In this document: positions 29,626-38,200 of the stretch, piece after piece | Layout of the letters: each line of letters opens with the position of its first letter | Position numbering within the stretch: position 1 is the first letter of the stretch | IMG/VR virus record: IMGVR_UViG_3300046816_000301 | Location: 1-55,164 of that record | DNA from: a virus | Strand: one strand, 5' to 3' | Length of the DNA stretch: 55,164 nt | The notes under the pieces: generated by a model | Told to the model about the DNA's origin: nothing | The model's database searches: none | The model's input: the letters and a program-made list of their open reading frames with translations, nothing else | Position numbers and translations under genes: made by a program

Positions 29626-30828
29626 CTACGCTTTTAGCGGCACCACGACGCCGCTGGTTGTCGAGCCGCAGACCCGGCCCCAGTGTTCGAGAAACTCCCG
29701 CCGTCGCTCAATCATCTCAGCCCGATCATAGGCTGCCTGGACCCGGTCCCTGATCTTGTGCGCCAGCACGACGTTGACGAGGTCGTCGTCGTAGCCCTCG
29801 ACCTTCATCTTGGTTCCCTCCCTGACCCACTCCCACATCGTCGCGCGGAAGCCGTGCAGTGTGATCTCAGCGCGCACCTCCTGCACCGCGCGCAAGATCG
29901 CCCCCTCGTGCAGCGGCCCGTGCAGGCCGGGGAAGACCCACTGGTTCTGCCGGATCGCCGCCATTTGAGTAAGCACGGCCAAGGCGGCGCTGCTCAGCGG
30001 CACGACGTGCTGCTTGCGCGTCTTCATCCGGCTCGCCGGGATCGTCCACATTCCGCGTTCTAGATCGAACTCCTGCCACGAAGCCTCGCGTACCTCGTCG
30101 CGGCGCAGCCCGGTTAGCACGACCATCTCGGCTGCCCGGTAGGCGATACCATCGAGGTCGCGCAGCTCGTCCATGAAGGAGCCAATCTCGCGCCACGATA
30201 GGGAAGGGCGGTGAGTTGTCGCGTGCGAGAACTCCGGCAGTAGGAATTTAAGCACGCCCCACTCTGCCGGGTTGTCGTCGCGATACCCCTGCGCCTTGGC
30301 CCAGTTGCAGACCACGGATAATCGTTTCACCGCCTCGCGCGTCACGACGCCGCCCCAGATCGGGCGGAACACATCCGCGATCTCCTTGGAGGTGATCGTC
30401 GCGATGTCCCGTTGCCCCAGCGTCGGGTAGACGCGAGCGGCAATCGAGGTCTCCCACGTCGCGCGATAGCGCGGCGTCTTCCCCTGAAGATGATCCTTCA
30501 CGTAGGCGCGGACGCACTGCTCGACCGTGTGCCTGTGCACCGGCTGAAGCGCTGCGCGCTGCTCCCTGCGCGCGGCAAGCGGATCGACGCCGTCTTGAAG
30601 GTCGGCGTGCAGCGCCCGTACCTTGCTGCGCGCCTTCGCGAGCGGGACGTGGAGAACGGAGCCAAGCCCCATGTCATGACGCTTACCGGCGAAGTGATAG
30701 CGGAAGACCCAGGACTTCGATGACTCACCGACGGCCAGGTACAGCCCGAGGCCGTCGCAGTAGTATCCGGGGCGCGCCTCGGTCTCGACGCGCCGGACAG
30801 TTAACCTGTTTTGAATGAGCTTTGGCAT
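29626..30828 (-). CDS. int: Tyrosine integrase, P4 type with DUF4102 arm domain
   Basis: I chose ATG 30828 (MPKLIQ...) because TAGGGAGC precedes it; an upstream start at 30855 lacks a site. The 400 residues have the DUF4102-like N-terminal arm-binding domain (GYYCDGLGLYLAVGESSKSW, WVFRYHFAGKRHDMGLGS). A core-binding domain follows. In the catalytic domain are LTGLRRDEV (Arg about 240), HGFRATMW (His-x-x-Arg about 323) and AAYDRAEM (Tyr about 367), with LAHK as the His before it. It recombines attP with attB, often in tRNA genes. It makes the phage temperate or formerly so. Confidence 0.92.
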   Translation of the reverse strand: MPKLIQNRLTVRRVETEARPGYYCDGLGLYLAVGESSKSWVFRYHFAGKRHDMGLGSVLHVPLAKARSKVRALHADLQDGVDPLAARREQRAALQPVHRHTVEQCVRAYVKDHLQGKTPRYRATWETSIAARVYPTLGQRDIATITSKEIADVFRPIWGGVVTREAVKRLSVVCNWAKAQGYRDDNPAEWGVLKFLLPEFSHATTHRPSLSWREIGSFMDELRDLDGIAYRAAEMVVLTGLRRDEVREASWQEFDLERGMWTIPASRMKTRKQHVVPLSSAALAVLTQMAAIRQNQWVFPGLHGPLHEGAILRAVQEVRAEITLHGFRATMWEWVREGTKMKVEGYDDDLVNVVLAHKIRDRVQAAYDRAEMIERRREFLEHWGRVCGSTTSGVVVPLKA

Positions 30829-31074
30829 GCGGCTCCCTACTGCCTGCGTTACCATCTATCGGATGGAGTACGCCAGTATGCCACATAGATCAGTGTGGAG
30901 GAACTATAATTTGTATTTGGCCAATATCAATGGCTTAGAAGCGTATCGTGGACGATAGTAAATATAGGAACTGTGTTTGAAGCAAGTAAGATAAATGATT
31001 TTATATCAATATGTTACGAAGATTAATTTTTATGTTACTGTCGTCCGTCCCTCCTGCGGATCTACTCAAACTTT

Positions 31075-31089
31075 TCCCTACCGTAGGGA
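31075..31089. repeat. 15-bp palindrome copy (TCCCTACCGTAGGGA), first of a pair
   Basis: A perfect copy in a TTTT-TCCC...GGGAG context, upstream of the integrase. Confidence 0.9.
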
Positions 31090-31128
31090 GTAAGCATTAG
31101 ACTCAGCCCTAACGATCGATCAAGTTTT

Positions 31129-31143
31129 TCCCTACCGTAGGGA
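31129..31143. repeat. 15-bp palindrome copy (TCCCTACCGTAGGGA), second of a pair
   Basis: A perfect copy exactly 54 bp from the first, with the same flanks. It abuts the stop of the small membrane gene at 31145. Confidence 0.9.
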
Positions 31144-31144
31144 G

Positions 31145-31282
31145 TTATGCACACCATATTATGAGCGCCAGCAGGGCTACCCAAAGCACTACATTCCCTA
31201 TGATATAAAACAAAAAACCCCAATTCAGTCGGGGCTTGCGGCGTTGATTAATTTCGACGAGGTGGAGGTATAGGCGGCTCAC
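31145..31282 (-). CDS. Small single-pass membrane protein, 45 aa
   Basis: The start is GTG 31282, preceded by GGAGGTGCCCCC on the minus strand. The N-terminal 19 residues are polar and basic; residues 21-43 are hydrophobic (WGFLFYIIGNVVLWVALLAL). A CCCC/GGGG hairpin with a T-run at 31210-31232 lies inside this gene and encodes PRLNWGFLF. It is the last gene of the late operon; a holin or spanin-like lysis role is possible but unproven. Confidence 0.55.
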   Translation of the reverse strand: MSRLYLHLVEINQRRKPRLNWGFLFYIIGNVVLWVALLALIIWCA

Positions 31283-31298
31283 GGGGGCACCTCCACGT

Positions 31299-31463
31299 TC
31301 AGCGCTGGCGTGGTATAGGAGCTATATTTGTGCTCCCAAGCATCCCCTTTTGCAACTTGAAAAAATTGACCGGGTCAATCTCCCATTCCAGCATGCGCCG
31401 CTGCAGCTCCTCGCAGTAGCGGCGCTCCTCGTCGCGAAATCTTTCCTCGTCTTTGTCGGTCAT
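31299..31463 (-). CDS. Small charged helical protein, 54 aa
   Basis: ATG 31463 overlaps the upstream stop (ATGA). The product begins with a dense run of Asp, Glu and Arg ([19 protein letters not shown]), a likely amphipathic helix. It ends in a region encoded by the TATAGGAGCTATA box. No family was recognised. Confidence 0.55.
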   Translation of the reverse strand: MTDKDEERFRDEERRYCEELQRRMLEWEIDPVNFFKLQKGMLGSTNIAPIPRQR

Positions 31464-31594
31464 TTCTTTCCGGGTTTCTTGCGAGCCGTGCTAAGCGCGA
31501 TCGCAACAGCTTGCTTCTGCGGCCTGCCGGCGGCGATCTCGGTCTTGATATTCTGACTGATCGTCGCGCGCGACGTGCCCTTCTTTAGTGGCAT
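31460..31594 (-). CDS. Short basic phage protein (MPLKKG type), 44 aa
   Basis: The start [20 protein letters not shown], followed by [20 protein letters not shown], closely follows a very common short phage protein with MPLKKG...I..NI...[10 protein letters not shown]. Its function is not established to my knowledge. It lies four bases from the upstream gene and overlaps the next. Confidence 0.75.
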   Translation of the reverse strand: MPLKKGTSRATISQNIKTEIAAGRPQKQAVAIALSTARKKPGKK

Positions 31595-31595
31595 C

Positions 31596-31757
31596 TTATC
31601 CTCTCAGCCCGGGCAGGAAGATAAACAACCCCAATAGTAACACGGCGGTGAACGCGAGGAAGGCCCGGCCCTGCGCATAAGGCGCGAGTGGGGGGAACGG
31701 GATCAGCGTCATGAACCATAGGAACATGGTCACGACGAAGAGGATCTCGAGGATCAT
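31596..31757 (-). CDS. Two-TM small membrane protein, holin candidate
   Basis: ATG 31757 directly follows the TAG of the upstream gene. The 53 residues have two hydrophobic segments ([38 protein letters not shown]) with a short polar turn and a basic end, the topology of small holins. The location at the end of the late operon supports a lysis role, but sequence identity to a known holin is not visible. Confidence 0.6.
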   Translation of the reverse strand: MILEILFVVTMFLWFMTLIPFPPLAPYAQGRAFLAFTAVLLLGLFIFLPGLRG

Positions 31758-31886
31758 CTACTTACCCTTCTTTTTCATGTTCTCGGCCTTCTCTTCCTTG
31801 ACCGTAGGGATCTTGCCCAGCTTGCGCTCGGCCTTGTCCTCCTTGTCGGGGTAGGTCCGCGCTGCGAAGAGTTTTGATTTAGCCAT
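31758..31886 (-). CDS. Lys-rich small protein, 42 aa
   Basis: ATG 31886 has GGGAGC upstream. The sequence is almost entirely charged in its second half (YPDKEDKAERKLGKI, VKEEKAENMKKKGK). It may bind nucleic acid or another virion component. A palindrome half-site (ACCGTAGGGA, 31801-31810) is within the gene. Confidence 0.55.
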   Translation of the reverse strand: MAKSKLFAARTYPDKEDKAERKLGKIPTVKEEKAENMKKKGK

Positions 31887-31888
31887 TG

Positions 31889-32113
31889 CTATGCTCCCAC
31901 CGTAGTGCGTTTGTCGTAGACCGAGACGCCGCCGTCGAGCGCCTGGATCACCTTACCCAGACGCATCGACGCGTCCTCGAGGTGGCGATACGCAAGCATG
32001 ACGTTGGCGATGGCTTCGCTGTTGGTCATGCCGCTCCTGAGCGCAAGCACAGCGGCGGCAGTGGCCTTGAGTTGTGCTCGTTGCTCATTTGCTTCATCGA
32101 TATGCGAGGTCAT
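31889..32113 (-). CDS. Hypothetical helical protein, 74 aa
   Basis: I chose ATG 32113 because GTAGGAGC precedes it. The protein is a helical hairpin (DEANEQRAQLKATAAAVLAL; MTNSEAIANVMLAYRHLEDA) resembling small phage accessory proteins of late operons. It lies two bases from the next gene and 125 bp after the giant gene. No family was recognised. Confidence 0.6.
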   Translation of the reverse strand: MTSHIDEANEQRAQLKATAAAVLALRSGMTNSEAIANVMLAYRHLEDASMRLGKVIQALDGGVSVYDKRTTVGA

Positions 32114-32238
32114 TGCCGTAGCTCCTACGATAGTTGTAGACTTCAAACGTGGTCCTGATCGGGGGTCACACTCTCCACGTATAACTTGGCTCTCATCCCC
32201 CTCACAGGGAGCCACTTTCTTGCCCAATAGGACTCGTC

Positions 32239-35200
32239 CTATTGCGGCAGGTAGCGGGTCTGTTGCCGCACCTGCTGCAGCTGCTTCGGCGATACGGTCA
32301 GCCCGTAGGTACCCGGCGCATTCTTACGTGCTTCCTGTTGTGCTTTAACAAGCGAGTCGTAGGTGATCGGGTTCCCCGGATAGTTCCGGTTGAACTCCGA
32401 CACTGCCTTCCCGACCGCGCCAAGTCCGTCGATCACCGCCCGGTTAAAGATCTGCGAGCGCTCGTCTTTTTCCTCGGCCATAAAGTCGTTGATCGCCTTG
32501 CGGCCAGCGTAAAAATCACTGATGTCCATCGGGTTAAAGCCGATCGCCTTAGCGATCACGTCACCCGTCGAGATTTGCGACGAGGGGAGGATCACCCGGC
32601 CGCGCGAGTCCTTTACCCCGACCCGGCTGTACTCTTCAGCAGTTACCATATCGCGCAGGATACGCGCCGGAACCATCTTGATTAGCCCTGCTGGGTTGCC
32701 GCGAAACAGGTCGTAGACACCCTGTGCCAACGACGCTACGTCGCCACCCGAGACGCCAAAGAGTTGGTTCGCCACCGTCTTCGACATCTCCTGCGGGCTG
32801 AGATCGCGGAAGTCGGGGAGCATGAGTAAATTATTCAGCCCGAGGCTCGAGCTGACGTCGACCCCGGCGAGCGACGGCAACCCCTTGGTCGCCACCATCG
32901 CCATCGTCGGCCCGATCTGATCGGCAAGCGCCGTCCGGATAATGCGGTCAAAGTCGCGCGGCTGCTTGCGGCCGGTGATCCAGTCGTAGGCGCCGAGCAG
33001 GCCCTTAGCGACTTCTTCGGCGATCGGGATCGACGCGCCGCCAACCAGAGCGTGGTACGCGACGATGCCGCCGAGTTGCTTGAGGGCGATCGCGCGCTCT
33101 CCTGCGTCCCCGCCCCGATAAGCCTCGCGGGTGAGGTTGGCGTAGAGGCCGAACTGGTGCAGCGCGAAGTTGCGGAACTGGAATAAAGGTTTCGCCAGCG
33201 CACCCAGCGGGCCGCGCTGCGAAGCCAGCCACGGCGCGTTGTAGGCGTTCCAGTTGGGTGTGACGACACGGGCATGCTCCATCGCCTTGTCGAGCGCCGC
33301 ATCCAGGTTACCACCGTTCTTTGCCAGCTCCAGATCCACCGCAGCCTTGGCGAAGGTCATGCGGCCCATCGTCTCGACCGCGTTGTCCATCTGCGACATG
33401 GCGCCAAGGGTGCGCTCCTGCAGACTGGCGAGCTTGTTCCAGCTCGAGCCGGGTCGCCCCATCTCCGCCGCCACCGAGGCATGGCTGATGTCGATCATAT
33501 TGGCCGCCACCATGCGGTCGTAGAGCTTGTTCGCCAGTTCAGGGTTGACCCCGTTGGCGATCATCCGGTCGCGGATCAGCGCGCCGTTTTCCCAGTTCAC
33601 CTTCTTGAGGTTGCCCCCCATCTGGGAGAGCATGTTGTTCATTCCCAACCGTAGGGATTTCCCGAACCCGACCTCGCCCTGTGCTTTGGCGGTGGCACGC
33701 AGCGCCGCTGCCTGGCCGTAGCGCCCGCCCAGCAGGGACTGGTTCATCGCGTGCATCCCGACCAACTCGATGGGCATTCGGGCCGGGCGCAGCAGCGACG
33801 AGATAAAGCCGAAATTGGTCAGGAGCTTCGCCGCGCCGTTGACGAACCCCTGGCTCTCGTCGAGGTTCGGCATCCGCTTGCGCATCTGGTTGACGTAATC
33901 CTGCGCCGTGATGCCCTCACCGGGTTTGCCGGACCGCCCCAGATAGTCCGCCCTAGCCTGCATCCGGTTGAGCGTTTCCTCGCGGCCGACATGGCTGGCG
34001 AGGAACCCCATGCGCTGGGCATGGGTATCGTAGGCGTCGCGGTCGACCCGGTTCATATCCTCCGACGCACCGAGCACGCCCTTGCGCGCGCCCATGCGCC
34101 GCGCCGACGCCTCAGTGGCGCGTTTTAAAAAGATCGAGGTGAAGACGTCGTGCACACTCGCAGCCGACTGGTCGGACCAGCCTCTGCGGCGCAACTCCTC
34201 ATCGAGCGCGCTCATCAGCTCGCTCGGCACCTGCTGGCGTCGCGCATACTCAGCCTTGGTCTGCACCTGGCTCGGCTCGAGCTTATCGGCGGCGAACTGC
34301 GCCCGCGCCCGCTCCGCGTCGTAGCGGCTCTCGAACATGTGGACGCCGTAACCCGGTGTGCCCTGGTCGCCGTAAGTGACCATGTAGTCGCCAAAGCGGC
34401 GCAGCGGGAAGTAATCCCCCTGCACCCGGTTCATGTCGTTAAACCGCGCGACCATATCTACCAGCTTGCGGCTGTTCTGGTAACGCTCGCCCATCGTCAT
34501 CGCCAGTGGGCTGGCGTCGGGGTTGGCGAGGAACTCCTGAGTGCCGGCGCGGGTGTAGAACTGCTGCTGCGCCGCCGCGCGATCGGCGGGGGTCGAGTCG
34601 GGTGCGGCGAAGCGCATCATCGAGTCGAGATCGCCGGCGCGTTCACGCTCGTAGAGCTTCTGGTGAAACTCCTGACGGTCCTGGTAGATCCGCTTCGAGG
34701 TGTCGGGCAGGTCATTCCAGTTTGCCTGTAACCGTTGCAGCTCCTTCAGCTGCTCGCTGCTGGTGAGGTGCGCGTTAGCGGTGGGGTCGCTGGTTCCCAT
34801 CTTGGCGTTGAGGTACCCGACATCGTTGGTGAACTGCGCCAGCGCGGTGCGGTCGCGCTCGCCGAGGCGGCCAATGTCCTCGTTGAGTTTCTGCTGAGTG
34901 TCCTTGAATAATTTGCGCTCAGCGCGGCTCACCTCGGCGCCGCGCTCGGTCTCTGCCCGGTGATCGGCGAAATGGTTAGCGCCGGTGTCGGGGTCGCGGA
35001 AGAGGTTACCACTGGCACGGATCATCGCGTCGACGTTTGACCCGTTCATCTCGCCCCTACGTAGGGACTCACCCAGGCGGCTGCCGCCTCGCGCCACCTG
35101 CTCGGTCACCATGTCGCGTGCCCGCTCGGACAGCGGCGGGGCGCTGAGCACATGACCGCCCAGCTCGACGGCGCTTCGTAGTCTAGCATCCTGGATGCCA

Positions 35201-38200
35201 CGCAGGATCGCCGGGTCGCGGCGGTAACGCGCACCGGCGTCGGCCACGTCGCCGAGCGCCCGCATCGCGTGGCCCAGCACATTGTCGGTGCTCGACGTGA
35301 GGCCAAAGGCCCGGCGCAGAAACCCACGGAACGCCGACCACGGTGTAGCGCGTTCCTCCTTGTTGTAACCCAGCCGCTCCATCGTGCGCTGGAACTCAGA
35401 GCTGGGGGTGCTGCGTGCTAGAACATTTTGAGCATGGGCGCTAGTAAGCAACGTCGCCGTTAACTCATGAAAGTCCGTAGTCGCATAAAGTGAGTGCGCC
35501 ATCTCCATGTCGGTCATGGCCGAGTCGCGCATCATGATATCCGCGACTTCCTTGCGGATCGCTTCGAGCGCGTCGAGGTGACGGATCTGCTCGGGCGTTG
35601 CCCGCCCTTCGCTTCGCGCCTTAACGGCTGCGTTGATATAATGCGCCGTCGCCGCATGCACAGCTTCGTGCAGCGCCGTCTCGACGCCACCACCGCCGTA
35701 CCTCCCGACGATGACAGTGTCTGTAGCAGGGTCGTAATAGGACGGGCCGTCTATAGACCGTTCGAGACCAAAGAGGTGCGCCGCGTCCTCGTGGATCACC
35801 CGCGTCGACGCTGGTATTATCTTCTTCAAAATCGCCGCGAGTGCACGAGCGTGGTGCAGCCCCGCCGTGCTGAGCTTGGAGTTGTCGGTGATCGCGTCGA
35901 GTACCTCGTGCAGACTTGTACTTGCCTGCTCTCGCGTCGCCCCCTCGGCTGTACCGCTCGCCTCGATGCGATTGTAGATCGCTTCCAGTGGTTCGTTGAC
36001 GCCGGGGGTACCGAAGCGGTTCGCCACCTGGCGATCGGGTGACGGCGGGGCGTTGTGGGTCTGATCCTTAGCTGCCTTGATGCGCGCCAGCTCGGCGTCG
36101 AGTTCATCCTCGGCTGATTTGAGCGCAGCGGCGCCTTCGGGGCGCGGCTCCAGCGACTCGCCGATCTGTTGCTGGATTTCAGCCTGGTGCTCGCGGAGGT
36201 CCTTGTAAAACTGGATGTCGTCCTCGATCCGCCCCCTCGCCTCGGGGGTACGAGCACGTTCTTGCTTAGCTTGGAGATCGGGGATGGTGTTGTCGTCGCG
36301 CGCCTTAACCAATTCGTCGTGGAGATATTTTACAAAGCTTGGACGCTGCGGACCGCGCGTGCCGGCTTGTGGTAGCTCACGCATTACCTGGTCGACAAAG
36401 TTGGTCCCGCCGGCGATCTCCTTGGCGCGGCTGCGGTAGACCGATTTGTAGTCCGACGAAGGAGCTTCCTTCTTGCCGGTGCTCTCGTCGGGAATATCAC
36501 GGGCGCGGCCGGCCGGCTCCGCCGTGCGCGCCGCGCGCACCTCCTGCGCCATACGCGACTGGCGCTTGGGAGCAACATTACCTTCCTCGACGGTCTTAAA
36601 CTCGGGAGCTTCGCCCTCGGCGACCGCGACAGAACCACGTTCTGGCGTGATACCTAGCTTCTTGCGCAGCTGCTCGCGGGTTACCAACGCGACGCCGACC
36701 GGCTCACCCCTCGCCTTGGCCGCTGCCGTTGCTTCCCGTGCCGTCGGCGCCGGAGTAGGAGCTGGCGCCTGCTCGGCAGGCTTCTCTAATACCGCGACCT
36801 CGCCCGCCGGCGCTGCTTCGGTTGCCGTTCCCGCCTTACCCTCGGCAATAATTTGATCCCGACCTTCGTTTAACCGTCGGGTCTGCTCCGCTAATGATGC
36901 AGCTCGCGCTGCCGGTTCCGCCTCACTCCCTACCGTAGGGAGTTCACCTCGTGCCGTCGCCCGATCGGCGCGGTCGCGCGCGGCCTGCATCGCCTCCTCG
37001 GGCGAGCTGCCCACCGACAAGACGTCCTTGCCGTGCTTGACGACATACTGTCCTGGTGTCTGGTCGTCCGGCTCGACGCGCCATCCGGTCTGATCGGCGA
37101 GCTTAAAAGGTAAACCTTGCTGCTCTTCGAGCGGCAACCCGGGCTGCTCGCCCGCACGCCCCTCCGGCCCGCCTAGAGGCGGCTGACGTAGAGGAAGCTC
37201 GCCTTGAGGCGGTGCAGGCTCGACGCCGGGAAGCTCACCCTGGCGTGCCTCTGGCGGCACACCTTCGACAGGGCGCGGCGGCGCCTCGGCCGGCGTGATG
37301 GGTTGTTCAGGAACAGCGCGGCCAAACGGCAGCTGTGGCTGGTCGCCCAGCGGCAAGCCGGGACCACCACCACCACCACCACCACCGTCGGGTGGTCCCC
37401 CGCCGGGTGCCTGTGGCGGCAGTCTTGAGCCTGGCTGCAAGGGCAGCTCGGGTTGCACCGGCGGTGGCTCGACACCGGGCAAGCCAGCCTGTGTCGCCCC
37501 TGGCATACCGGGCTGCTCCGGTATTTGTCGCGCGCCCAGCGGTGGAGGAGGGGGCGGAGGTGGCGCCGACGGCGCTGGCCCTGCGGCACCGGGTATCACA
37601 TCACCCTCGGTGCCGGCAGCCTGCTGGCGTGCCTGCTCGACGGTGGCTGCCTGTGCTGCCAGATCGGCCGGGCCGCGCACCAACGGCGCGCCGGGGGGCG
37701 GTGGCGGCGGTGGCGGCTGCCCGATACCGCGAGCGGCGGCGGTTGCCGGCAGGCCGGGCAGGGTAGGGTTAAGCGCCATCGCCGGTGGCGCTGCGCCGGC
37801 GGTAGGCGGAGGTTGGACGTTCCCTTGCTCGACCGTACGAAAGGTATCCGAGGTCGTGCTCGGCTGATTGGGATTGATCGCTTGGTTGAGCGCCGCCTGC
37901 TGGTCGACATCGGCGGGGTTGCCGGGCACTACTTTAGTAACATCACGCGTCGGTTTAACTTCACCGGGGTGCAGGTAGGTACCCGCGCCGCCGATCAGCA
38001 CGCCTTGCACGGCACCGGTAGCAGCTCCCTCGACCAGCTGCTTCCAGTCCATATCCCCCATCTTATCGAGGAAGTCCCCGAACGATTTAGCCTGGGCGAT
38101 CGCCTGGGGCGTCTGGTTCTGCACCGCGCCGGCGGCACCAAGGATTGCGTTGATCCCGCCCGCTGTCGCGATGTTGCGGATGAGACCCTTGCCGGCGGTG

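Larger units (their letters stand above)
30829..31144. other. Intergenic region upstream of integrase, candidate attP/control region
   Basis: This AT-rich stretch has no gene. It contains AATATAGGAACTGTG at 30961 and two 15-bp palindromes 54 bp apart, each in a longer direct repeat (about 30 bp of the form TCAARYTTTTCCC...GGGAGTWAKGCA). attP sites usually lie beside the integrase gene, so the core may be here, but no tRNA-like sequence is visible. Confidence 0.45.

Noticed and set aside
28833-31144. tRNA gene as integration target
   Set aside because: No cloverleaf or conserved TTCGA arm with matching stem was seen near the integrase or elsewhere.
31210-31232. CCCC/GGGG hairpin with a minus-strand T-run, looks like a terminator
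   Set aside because: It lies inside a 45-codon gene with its own ribosome site and a clear membrane helix; the T-run encodes part of GFLF. It could still act as an attenuator.
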